Below, piece by piece: positions 7,746 through 14,472 of a stretch of 33,479 nt of DNA; within the stretch, counting starts at the first letter, position 1; each line of letters starts with the position of its first letter. The notes beneath the pieces were generated by a model. It ran no database searches, was not told where the DNA came from, and saw only the letters and a list, made by a program, of their open reading frames with translations. The DNA is from Brevundimonas sp. ASV9 (GTDB lineage: Bacteria > Pseudomonadota > Alphaproteobacteria > Caulobacterales > Caulobacteraceae). The stretch is from NCBI RefSeq assembly GCF_016429195.1, contig NZ_JAELUF010000029.1:1-33479 (forward strand), given 5' to 3'. A program made the position numbers and the translations under genes.

Positions 7746-8240
7746 TCAGTTCGAGTTGGGATAGAAGACGCCCTGCACGCGGCTTCCGGCGGCGCCGCGC
7801 GGCGCGCCTTCCATGCGGGCAGTCTCGGTGTTGATGTTGTAGACCAGGCGCGAGCCGGTCAGGACGTTCTTGCCCTGGGTCAGGATGACGTTGCCCGTCA
7901 CCACGATCTCGCCGTTGCCCAGGTTGTAGACCGCGCGGTCGCCGCGCATCGATTGGTCCGGCGTCACGAAATAGACCGTGCCGCTGGCCTCGGCGCGTTG
8001 CAGATCGCCGCCCTCGCCGCTGACCAGGGTCAGGGTGTCGGCGCGAAAGCGGTTGCCGCCCTGCGTCGCCTCGGCCCGGCCGCGCAGGATGATGCGGTTG
8101 GGCGCGTATTCGACCGAGTCCGCGCCATAGGCGACGGGCTGATTGGTCGCCTGAGCCTGCGCGTCCACCAGGACCGGCATGCCCACGACGGCCGCCGCCG
8201 CGATGACGGCCAGCGTCTTCGAAATCTTCGTCACGATCAT
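7746..8240 (-). CDS. lptA: LPS transport periplasmic protein LptA
   Basis: A 164-residue periplasmic OstA/LptA-family protein that forms the beta-jellyroll bridge carrying LPS between membranes. A signal peptide covers residues 1 to about 30 (VIAAAAVVGMPVLVDAQAQA). The OstA domain follows, with the alternating pattern ADSVEYAPNRIILRGRAEATQGGNRFRADTL written in parts as YAPNRIILRG and GNVILTQGKNVLTGSRLVYN. Its ATG overlaps the lptC stop as ATGA (8237-8240), which indicates translational coupling. Length is normal for the family. Confidence 0.93.
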   Translation of the reverse strand: MIVTKISKTLAVIAAAAVVGMPVLVDAQAQATNQPVAYGADSVEYAPNRIILRGRAEATQGGNRFRADTLTLVSGEGGDLQRAEASGTVYFVTPDQSMRGDRAVYNLGNGEIVVTGNVILTQGKNVLTGSRLVYNINTETARMEGAPRGAAGSRVQGVFYPNSN

Positions 8241-8896
8241 CCGCCTGACCCCTTGGGCGTCAGAACGCCCTTCACCTTGTTGTCGCCTGCGCCGTCGAAC
8301 ACGACGCGCTGTCCCTGATCGTAGATCGCATAGGACGATGCGTTGATGGTTCCAATAGGGCCGGAACCCTGAACGCCCTTTGAACCGGTGACGTTTCCGG
8401 TCGAGGTGTCCACCACCGCCTCAGGCGTGGTCAGGACAAAGCCCGTCCCGCCGTCCGAAATGCGCACGTTCGGACCGATCGTCACCGTCTTGGCCTGCTC
8501 GTCATAGATGCCGCCGTCGGCGGTCAGTTCGGTGACCTTGCGCCCGCCCAGGTTCAGCTTCAACGCCGGGCCGATCAGTTTGAACTTGCCGGTATTGGGG
8601 TCGCGCACGGCGCCTTGCGCGCCGACGGTGAAGGCGCGGCCTTGCGCGTCCTGACCGTGGAACAAGGGGGCGTCCAAGCGAACTTCCTGGCTCTGGCTGG
8701 CCTTGCGCTCCACCCCCGACATGACGGTGCGGAACACCGTCCAAGTCAGGGCGCCGCCCGCCAGCACCAGAATGATGATCGGCAGGACGCGGCGATACAG
8801 CTTGACCCGCCGCGAGCGCGCACGCCAACGGGCGCCGGCCAGGGCGACCCTGGCCTCGTCGGCCTCGATGCGGGACTGTTCGCCGTGTTCGGTCAA
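8237..8896 (-). CDS. lptC: LPS export system protein LptC
   Basis: A 219-residue bitopic inner-membrane protein of the LptC family that links LptB2FG to LptA. It has a short cytoplasmic N-terminus, one membrane anchor (about residues 37-58, LPIIILVLAGGALTWTVFRT) and a periplasmic beta-jellyroll rich in TADGGIYDEQAKTVTIGPNV-type strands. The start is a TTG at 8896. It is supported by GAGG, 6 bases upstream, which overlaps the rnd stop codon (TGAGG), so rnd and lptC are probably coupled. The end overlaps lptA by four bases. Confidence 0.9.
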   Translation of the reverse strand: MTEHGEQSRIEADEARVALAGARWRARSRRVKLYRRVLPIIILVLAGGALTWTVFRTVMSGVERKASQSQEVRLDAPLFHGQDAQGRAFTVGAQGAVRDPNTGKFKLIGPALKLNLGGRKVTELTADGGIYDEQAKTVTIGPNVRISDGGTGFVLTTPEAVVDTSTGNVTGSKGVQGSGPIGTINASSYAIYDQGQRVVFDGAGDNKVKGVLTPKGSGG

Positions 8897-8903
8897 GCGC
8901 GCC

Positions 8904-9518
8904 TCAGCTGTGGGCGAAGATGTCGGTCTCGTCCCAGCCGGCCAGGTCGAGCGCCGACCGCGTCGGCAGGAAGTCGAAACATTCGGCAGCCAGTTCGGTT
9001 CGCCCTTCGCGCGCCAGCATCATATCCAGCTTGGCTTTCGCAGCGTGAAGATACAGGACATCCGACGCCGCATAGTCCAGCTGCGCCTGGCTCAGCGTCT
9101 CGGCGCCCCAGTCCGAGGACTGCTGCGCCTTGGACAGGTCCACACCCACCGTCTCGCGCACCACATCCTTCAGCCCGTGCCGGTCGGTATAGGTGCGCGC
9201 CAGCTTGGAGGCGATCTTGGTGCAATAGACCGGACGCGTCTCGACGCCGAGGTGCAGCAGGAACATGCCGATGTCGAACCGGCCGAAATGGAAGATCTTG
9301 GTCACCGCCGGATCGGTCAGCACGCGCTTCAGGTTCGGACAGTCGTAGGCGGGCCGGTTCAGCCGCACGACATGGGCGTTTCCGTCGCCCGACGATAGCT
9401 GCACCACGCACAGCGGATCGCGGCGGAAACGCAGGCCCATCGTCTCGGAATCGATGGCGACCTCGGACCCCAGGTCCAGATCGTCGGGCAGGTCGCCCTC
9501 ATGCAGGTAAACGGTCAT
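8904..9518 (-). CDS. rnd: Ribonuclease D (short form, DEDDy 3'-5' exonuclease)
   Basis: A 204-residue 3'-5' exoribonuclease of the DEDDy superfamily, used in tRNA and structured-RNA 3' trimming. The catalytic residues can be placed: Asp23 and Glu25 in AIDSETMG, Asp82 in FHFGRFDIG, and Tyr149/Asp153 in LDYAASDVLYL. The HRDC domains of the E. coli enzyme (375 residues) are missing; this single-domain form is common in alphaproteobacteria, so it is not a truncation. It is the first gene of the rnd-lptCAB set and lies 167 bases from the divergent-looking but co-oriented tRNA-Leu upstream. Confidence 0.93.
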   Translation of the reverse strand: MTVYLHEGDLPDDLDLGSEVAIDSETMGLRFRRDPLCVVQLSSGDGNAHVVRLNRPAYDCPNLKRVLTDPAVTKIFHFGRFDIGMFLLHLGVETRPVYCTKIASKLARTYTDRHGLKDVVRETVGVDLSKAQQSSDWGAETLSQAQLDYAASDVLYLHAAKAKLDMMLAREGRTELAAECFDFLPTRSALDLAGWDETDIFAHS

Positions 9519-9609
9519 GCTCAGGCTCTTACACGGCGAACGCGGCGCGCGAAACGGCCTACAGCAATGCTGAGCGCCGCGCGCCGCATTCCCAAAACGG
9601 CCTCAAGCA

Positions 9610-9630
9610 GGAATGCGCTGCGCGCATTCC
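9610..9630. repeat. Short perfect hairpin downstream of the tRNA-Leu terminator
   Basis: GGAATGCGC (9610-9618) and GCGCATTCC (9622-9630) form a 9-bp perfect stem with a TGC loop. It lies between the tRNA terminator and rnd on the minus strand. No U-tract follows, so it is not an obvious second terminator; it might be an RNA-processing or pausing site in the rnd leader. Confidence 0.45.
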
Positions 9631-9640
9631 GAAAGGCCAA

Positions 9641-9678
9641 AACAAAGAAAGCGCCGCACCGTTCGGTGCGACGCTTTC
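9641..9678 (-). terminator. Intrinsic terminator of tRNA-Leu
   Basis: On the minus strand a 15-bp stem (GAAAGCGTCGCACCG against CGGTGCGGCGCTTTC, one G-U pair, positions 9647-9678) is followed by TTTGTTTT. It begins 8 bases after the encoded CCA of the tRNA. This is a textbook Rho-independent terminator and should insulate rnd from tRNA transcription. Confidence 0.9.
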
Positions 9679-9685
9679 TGAAAGA

Positions 9686-9772
<87 letters not shown>

Positions 9773-9816
9773 CCCGTCGGCAGCGCCTTGCGGCGTTTCC
9801 ATCGGGAAGGCGCGGA

Positions 9817-9845
9817 CCTCTAAGGGAGGCTCCGGGCGGGGTCAA
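9817..9845 (-). promoter_or_regulatory. Sigma-70-type promoter of tRNA-Leu
   Basis: On the minus strand TTGACC (9840-9845) and TAGAGG (9817-9822) are separated by exactly 17 bases. They lie about 45 bases upstream of the mature tRNA 5' end, leaving a short leader for RNase P removal. The -35 box is a 5/6 match and the -10 box is weaker. Confidence 0.6.
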
Positions 9846-9996
9846 CAACGATTTTTCGCCTTTGCGAGATTTCTTGCTCAGGCGGCGCGACAAGCCTGGC
9901 CGCACGGACTTTTCGATCCACGTTCGGCGGCGACTTAATGGGCGCTAAGCCTGTTTTCTAACCCCGCCTTGAGGCCAGGTTGTCTAGAAGCGCCTG

Positions 9997-10857
9997 ATGG
10001 CGGACCCGTCTTTCAGCCCCTCTGCGCCGGAGCGCTTTGCCACAGAGCGCCGCGCCCGGCCGCGTGCGCCGTTTCGCCAGAACCGCCGCGCCCACGAGCG
10101 AGTGACGATCCTGGGTCAATCGATGGATCTGGTGAAGCCGGAAGAGGTGCTGCACCACATTCAGCAGGCGGTGCGACAGGGCGCAAAGAGCCTGATCGCC
10201 AATCACAATCTGCACAGCCTGTATCTGATGCAGAAGCGGCCTGAACTCGGCGCCTTCTACGATAGGGCCGATCTGATCGAGGTCGATTCGACGCCGCTGC
10301 TGGCCTTCTCGCGCGCCCTGGGCCTGCACAGCCGGGGCTTTCACCGCTGCACCTATCTGGACTGGCGCGACCATTTCTGGAGCGTGGCGAACCGTCAGGG
10401 CTGGCGTGTCCTGTCCGTCGGCGGCGCGCCCGGCGTCGGCGACGAGGCGGCCCGCCGGCTGAAGCTCCGCTATGCCGACGCCGACATCGCCATCCACCAC
10501 GGCTTCTTCGACGCCCGGCCCGGGTCGTCCGAGAACGCCGCCGTCCTGGATCGGATCACGGCCTTTAAGCCCCATATCCTGTTCGTCGGCATGGGAATGC
10601 CGCGCCAGGAGCTATGGATCGCCGAAAACTTCGAGCACCTGCCCGATTGCGTCATCCTGTCGGTCGGCGCCGCCTTCGACTATGAGGCGGGGGTCCAAAG
10701 CGCGGCCCCGCGCTGGATGGGACGGGCGGGCGTCGAATGGGCCTATCGCCTGCTGCATGATCCCAAACGGCTGTTCGTCCGCTACTGCGTCGAGCCCTGG
10801 ACGCTCCTGCCGCTGGTCCTGCGCGACATCCTAAAGGCCAGGGGTCGCAACCGCTGA
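9997..10857 (+). CDS. WecG/TagA/CpsF family glycosyltransferase
   Basis: A 286-residue GT26-family enzyme. Family members add a UDP-activated (often N-acetylmannosamine-type) sugar to an undecaprenyl-linked sugar during surface glycan synthesis; the exact donor here cannot be read from sequence. Recognition points are NHNLHSLYLM, the Asp-bearing ADLIEVDSTPLL, the Rossmann-like LSVGGAPGVG, GMGMPRQELWI (about 192-202), and the C-terminal GAAFDYEAGVQSAAPRWM and RLFVRY. About 35 N-terminal residues are basic and unconserved. The gene begins a three-gene plus-strand run that ends with a polysaccharide-export protein, so a role in capsule or exopolysaccharide is inferred. No polymerase or flippase is in the window. 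Confidence 0.88.
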   Translation: MADPSFSPSAPERFATERRARPRAPFRQNRRAHERVTILGQSMDLVKPEEVLHHIQQAVRQGAKSLIANHNLHSLYLMQKRPELGAFYDRADLIEVDSTPLLAFSRALGLHSRGFHRCTYLDWRDHFWSVANRQGWRVLSVGGAPGVGDEAARRLKLRYADADIAIHHGFFDARPGSSENAAVLDRITAFKPHILFVGMGMPRQELWIAENFEHLPDCVILSVGAAFDYEAGVQSAAPRWMGRAGVEWAYRLLHDPKRLFVRYCVEPWTLLPLVLRDILKARGRNR

Positions 10858-10873
10858 TCACGTTATTCCTACT

Positions 10874-10910
10874 GGCCAGATAGATATTTATCGCCATGAT
10901 CCCTCTGGCC
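10874..10910. promoter_or_regulatory. AT-rich inverted repeat upstream of the FAD protein gene
   Basis: GGCCAGA (10874-10880) and TCTGGCC (10904-10910) flank an AT-rich core containing GATAGATATTTATC. It lies 41-77 bases before the GTG start at 10951, in a 93-base gap. In a GC-rich genome this is a plausible promoter or operator for the downstream gene, but no clear -35/-10 pair is assigned. Confidence 0.35.
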
Positions 10911-10950
10911 CGGCGCGTGTTATCGACAGCGACGGAAACGGGAAACGGGG

Positions 10951-12288
10951 GTGCGCGTGCCGCAGCAGAATGGACCGCATGTCGCCATCGTCGGCGCGGG
11001 TTTCAGCGGCCTGCTGACCGCCGTCAATCTGCTCAAGGCCTCGCGCGACGTGCGCGTCACCCTGATCGAACGACGCGGCGTTTTCGGCCCCGGTACCGCC
11101 TATGACACCGGAAATCCCGGCCATCTGCTGAACGTCCGCCTGGACAATATGAGCGCCTTTCCCGACCAGCCCAGCCACCTCGCCGACTGGCTGGCCGAAC
11201 AGCCGTCGTGGCGCGCCCAGGACGGCTTCATCACCCGCGGCGTCTACGGCGATTATCTTCAAGCCCTGCTGGACGAGGCGCTGGACGACGCCCCCGACCG
11301 CCTGAACCTGATCGGCGCCGAGGCTCAGTCCATCGATCGGCAGGACGACGGCTGGCGCATCCGGACCAGCGACGGAGAGGTCGCGGCCGATCAGGTCGTG
11401 CTGGCGCTGGGCAATCTGGAGCCCGCCTCGCCCCCTGGCGTCGAGGACGCGGTGCGCGCCTCCCCTGCCTATGTCGAAAACCCCTGGCGGTTCGATCCTC
11501 AGACGGCGCGAGACGCCCGCAACGTCCTGCTGATTGGTTCGGGCCTGACGATGGTGGATGCAGCCATCACCCTGCGCCGGCCCGGACGCCGCCTGACCGC
11601 CCTGTCACGTCACGGCCTTCTGCCCCGCGCCCACGCGACTGTCCCGCCCACGCCCTATGTCGGCGCGTTTTCGGGCAGCCCGGCCGAAATCCTGCGTCAG
11701 ATCCGCACCGCGACCGCCGAGGCCGATTGGCGCGCCGTGTTCGACCGCCTGCGCCATTCCGCGCGCGACATTTGGCGAGGTTGGTCGCGGGTGGAGCGCA
11801 GCCGCTTTCTGCGCCATCTGCGCCCCCTGTGGGACGTGCATCGTCACCGCCTGTCGCCCGGCCCGGCGCGCGACATCCATTCCATGCTGGCCGGCGGGGA
11901 GCTGACGATCCTGGCCGGCAAGCTGACCGAGCTGAAAGCGACCGACGTCATCGAGGTCTCGTGGCGTCCGCGCGGAAAGAAACGCGCCATCAAGGAGCGG
12001 TTCGATCTGGTCGTGAACTGCACCGGGCCGCTGGGCGTGATCTCAAAGAGCACCGAACCGATGATCCGCGACATCCTGGACAAGGGTAACGGTCGCCCCG
12101 ACCCCTTGGGCCTGGGCCTGCAAGTCGATGACGAGGGCGGTCTGCTGGACGGGGCGGGCGCCCCAGCGCGCGGTCTTCACGCCATCGGCCCCCTGACGCG
12201 CGGCGCCTTCTGGGAGATGACGGCCGTGCCCGACCTGCGCGGCCAGGCCCGCGATCTCGCCGCCCGTATCCTGTCGAACGGCCCCTAG
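10951..12288 (+). CDS. FAD/NAD(P)-binding protein (COG4529-like, YdhS-related)
   Basis: A 445-residue flavoprotein of the NAD_binding_9/COG4529 type. The N-terminal FAD Rossmann motif is VAIVGAGFSGLLTAVNLL (from residue 10), followed by the family-typical GPGTAYDTGNPGHLLNVRLDN region. A second dinucleotide fold is NVLLIGSGLTMVDAAITL (about 191). The C-terminal DLVVNCTGP and LHAIGPLTRGAFWEMTAVPD segments close the FAD site. The substrate is unknown. The start is GTG 10951, or GTG 10957 which has better spacing to the GGGGG run. It lies between a glycosyltransferase and an export gene, so it may act on a sugar or lipid intermediate, but such orphan oxidoreductases also occur in unrelated contexts. 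Confidence 0.85.
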   Translation: MRVPQQNGPHVAIVGAGFSGLLTAVNLLKASRDVRVTLIERRGVFGPGTAYDTGNPGHLLNVRLDNMSAFPDQPSHLADWLAEQPSWRAQDGFITRGVYGDYLQALLDEALDDAPDRLNLIGAEAQSIDRQDDGWRIRTSDGEVAADQVVLALGNLEPASPPGVEDAVRASPAYVENPWRFDPQTARDARNVLLIGSGLTMVDAAITLRRPGRRLTALSRHGLLPRAHATVPPTPYVGAFSGSPAEILRQIRTATAEADWRAVFDRLRHSARDIWRGWSRVERSRFLRHLRPLWDVHRHRLSPGPARDIHSMLAGGELTILAGKLTELKATDVIEVSWRPRGKKRAIKERFDLVVNCTGPLGVISKSTEPMIRDILDKGNGRPDPLGLGLQVDDEGGLLDGAGAPARGLHAIGPLTRGAFWEMTAVPDLRGQARDLAARILSNGP

Positions 12289-12338
12289 ACCGGAACAACC
12301 GACACGTTTAGCCTTCACACCCGAAACGATCGAGGGCG

Positions 12339-12881
12339 ATGACAGTGGGGGCAAGAAGAGGCATCGGCCTGCTGATGGCGGTCCTGTCGCTGGGCCTGAC
12401 GGCCTTTACGCCTCAGAGCGTGTCGGACTATCGCCTCGCCTCTTCCGACAAGGTGCGCATCGACGTGTTCGGCGAGGCGGCGCTGGGCGGCGAGTTCGTC
12501 ATCGACGCCAACGGCCGGATCGCCCTGCCGCTGATCGGCGAGGTTCAGGCTGCCGGCTTGACGGGCGCCCAGCTTCAGGACGCCGTCGCTCAAGCCTTGA
12601 GCCAGGGCTATCTGAACCAGCCGCGCGTCACCGCCCAGGTCCTGACCTATCGACCGATCTACATCCTGGGCGAGGTCAATCGGCCGGGAGAATACCCCTA
12701 TCTGCCGGACCTGACGGTGCTGAACGCCGTGGCGACGGCGCAAGGCTTCACCTATCGCGCCAACACGCGCCGCGTCTTCGTGCGTCGCGCCGGATCACCG
12801 GTCGAAGAAGCCCAGCCGCTGACCGCCGATGCGCGTGTTTCGCCCGGCGATACCCTGCGGATCGGCGAACGCTATTTCTGA
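12339..12881 (+). CDS. Polysaccharide export protein (Wza/GumB-like, short)
   Basis: A 180-residue exported protein of the polysaccharide biosynthesis/export family. After a signal sequence (about 1-25) comes the poly_export domain (YRLASSDKVRIDVFGE, GRIALPLIGEVQAAGLT) and one SLBB-type domain (YILGEVNRPGEYPYLPDLTV). It lacks the extra ring domains and C-terminal helix of E. coli Wza (about 380 residues) and has no lipobox cysteine, so it resembles the short export proteins common in alphaproteobacteria. The ATG at 12339 has GAGGG only 2 bases before it; GTG at 12345 fits that ribosome site better (8 bases). It ends 7 bases from convergent fliE. Confidence 0.88.
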   Translation: MTVGARRGIGLLMAVLSLGLTAFTPQSVSDYRLASSDKVRIDVFGEAALGGEFVIDANGRIALPLIGEVQAAGLTGAQLQDAVAQALSQGYLNQPRVTAQVLTYRPIYILGEVNRPGEYPYLPDLTVLNAVATAQGFTYRANTRRVFVRRAGSPVEEAQPLTADARVSPGDTLRIGERYF

Positions 12882-12888
12882 CCCGCCG

Positions 12889-13191
12889 TCAGATCGGCAT
12901 GGCCATGATTTCCTTATAGGCGGAAATCACCTGGTCGCGGACCGAGATCACCGTTTCCAGGGACGCCTCGGCCGAGCTCAGCGCCGTGACCACATCGATC
13001 AGATTGCCCTGGCCCTGGACCGATCGTGTCATCTGGGTTTCGGCCGCGCGCGACTGCTGGGTCATGTCGGTCATGGCGTTCTTGACCAGGTCGGCGAAGC
13101 CGCCGTCCCCGACGCCGGGCGCTTGGGCTGCTGTCGGCATGGCGCCGCCCTGAACGGCGGCATAGGCCTTGGCGGCCATCATCGGATTCAT
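12889..13191 (-). CDS. fliE: Flagellar hook-basal body protein FliE
   Basis: A 100-residue FliE, the adaptor between the MS ring/export gate and the proximal rod. Recognition rests on FADLVKNAMTDM, the central QGQGNLIDVVTALSSAEASLETVISVRDQVISAYKEIMAMPI-type C-terminus (seen in parts as DVVTALSSAEASLETVI and AYKEIMAMPI), and the normal length. It is the last gene of flgB-flgC-fliE, 10 bases after flgC. Its stop lies only 7 bases from the convergent export gene, leaving no room for a terminator. Confidence 0.95.
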   Translation of the reverse strand: MNPMMAAKAYAAVQGGAMPTAAQAPGVGDGGFADLVKNAMTDMTQQSRAAETQMTRSVQGQGNLIDVVTALSSAEASLETVISVRDQVISAYKEIMAMPI

Positions 13192-13201
13192 GGCCTAGCC
13201 C

Positions 13202-13621
13202 TCAGCGTTTGATGATGTCGAGGGTGCGGCTGTCCATCGACCGCGCCGTCTCGATGACGTTCAGATTGGCCTCATAGGCGCGCTGCGCCTCGCGCATGTC
13301 CATCGCCTCGACCAGGGTGTCGACATTGGGCCGCATCACATAGCCCTGCGCGTTCGCGGCCGGGTGCGACGGGTCATAGTCCATCTTGAAGTCGCCCTGG
13401 TCGGGCCGGACCTCGGCCAGGGTGACGCCGGTCGCCCCATCGACCTCGCGCGCCTGGAAGACCGGGATCTGGCGGCGATAGGGCTCGCCGCCCGGCGTGC
13501 GCGCCGTCGACTGGGCGTTGGCGATGTTCTCGGCGATCACGCGCATTCGCGACTGCTGCGCCTTCAGGGCCGAGGCCGCCACCGCCATGGCGCTGTTCGA
13601 AGGGGGGATGGGATCAGGCAT
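13202..13621 (-). CDS. flgC: Flagellar basal-body rod protein FlgC
   Basis: A 139-residue proximal rod protein. The N-terminal rod motif is AASALKAQQSRMRVIAENIA followed by NAQSTARTPGGEPYRRQ. The C-terminal signature is GYVMRPNVDTLVEAMDMREA with AQRAYEANLNVIETA. These paired terminal coiled-coil segments are the family hallmark. The ATG at 13621 has AAGGA 7 bases upstream. It is 25 bases after flgB and is exported through the flagellar type III apparatus, part of whose gate (FliP) is encoded divergently. Confidence 0.96.
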   Translation of the reverse strand: MPDPIPPSNSAMAVAASALKAQQSRMRVIAENIANAQSTARTPGGEPYRRQIPVFQAREVDGATGVTLAEVRPDQGDFKMDYDPSHPAANAQGYVMRPNVDTLVEAMDMREAQRAYEANLNVIETARSMDSRTLDIIKR

Positions 13622-13646
13622 GGGTCAGTCCTTCTCGGCCATCGGC

Positions 13647-14051
13647 TCAGGCGCCCGGCCGCTTGGCGGCCATGCGGATCATGGACATGGATTTCTGGTA
13701 GAAGCCGATGGCGGCGTCATACGCCATGCGGCTCTCGGCCATCTTCAGCATCTGCTCTTCGACCACGACCGAATTGCCGTCCAGCGTGGTCTCCGAATCG
13801 GGCGCCCTGGTCGGGGCGAACCGCACCGGTGAACCGGCCGGCGCGATATGGGCCGCATTGGTGCGCACCATCTGCAGCCCCCCGCCCGAGCGCATGGCGG
13901 CGGCGAAGTCGGTCGGCTGTTTCAGGTCGCGCCCGACGAAGCCCGGCGTATCGGCGTTGGCGACGTTCTCGGCGATGACCCGCTGGCGTGCGTCCAGCCA
14001 GCCCAGCCGGCCCTTGATCTGCCCCAGCAGCGGAATGTCGGCGACGCCCAT
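13647..14051 (-). CDS. flgB: Flagellar basal-body rod protein FlgB
   Basis: A 134-residue proximal rod protein and first gene of the flgB-flgC-fliE operon. The N-terminal rod motif appears as RLGWLDARQRVIAENVANAD with TPGFVGRDLK. The C-terminus (EEQMLKMAESRMAYDAAIGF, YQKSMSMIRMA) is the expected amphipathic helix. The 145-base upstream gap carries CtrA-like sites shared with fliO-fliP, so expression is probably cell-cycle controlled. Confidence 0.96.
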   Translation of the reverse strand: MGVADIPLLGQIKGRLGWLDARQRVIAENVANADTPGFVGRDLKQPTDFAAAMRSGGGLQMVRTNAAHIAPAGSPVRFAPTRAPDSETTLDGNSVVVEEQMLKMAESRMAYDAAIGFYQKSMSMIRMAAKRPGA

Positions 14052-14108
14052 GGCGGTCTCCCGTGCGACGCGAATGCGCGCGATGGGCAGAAAATGCCGC
14101 CTGGATGG

Positions 14109-14153
14109 TTAATAGGGGGTTATCTCAACGGGTCGTTAACCGTGGTGGTTAAC
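14109..14153. promoter_or_regulatory. CtrA-like binding sites in the flgB/fliO divergent promoter region
   Basis: TTAA-N7-TTAT (14109-14123) differs by one base from the TTAA-N7-TTAA CtrA consensus. A second site is a perfect inverted repeat GTTAACC-N5-GGTTAAC (14135-14153), in which the TTAA cores are 9 bases apart. Early flagellar operons of Caulobacter are known CtrA targets. The sites sit between the two divergent operons and could control both. The match is by eye. Confidence 0.6.
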
Positions 14154-14196
14154 ATTCGAGGCCTGAGCGCGGACTGCGCGGGGCCTTTGCAGCGTC

Positions 14197-14472
14197 ATGA
14201 ATTTCCTCGATCTCGCCCGGGCGGTCTTCGGCCTGGCCTTCACCCTCGGCCTGATCGGGATCGCGGCCTGGGCTGCGCGCCGCTATGCGCCGCAAATCCT
14301 GGCCCGGCTGAACGCTGAGCGCGGCGAGCGCCGGCTTCAGGTCGTCGAGACCCTGGTGCTGGACCCCGCCCGTCGCCTCGTTCTGGTCCGCGTCGATGAT
14401 GAGGAACGGCTGATCCTGCTGGGCGAAGGCCGCGAGCTGATAGAGCCGCGTCAGCAGGGGCTAGGCCAATGA
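14197..14472 (+). CDS. fliO: Flagellar biosynthesis protein FliO
   Basis: A 91-residue protein with one N-terminal membrane segment (about 5-25, LARAVFGLAFTLGLIGIAAW), then a basic cytoplasmic region and the FliO-type small domain (LQVVETLVLDPARRLVLVRV, ERLILLG). FliO helps assemble the FliP ring of the flagellar export gate. Its stop overlaps the fliP start as ATGA (14469-14472), indicating coupled translation. Short length is normal for FliO. Confidence 0.92.
   Translation: MNFLDLARAVFGLAFTLGLIGIAAWAARRYAPQILARLNAERGERRLQVVETLVLDPARRLVLVRVDDEERLILLGEGRELIEPRQQGLGQ

Noticed and set aside
9997..12881. Holdfast synthesis locus
   Set aside because: The characteristic set of hfs genes is absent; only generic glycan genes are present.
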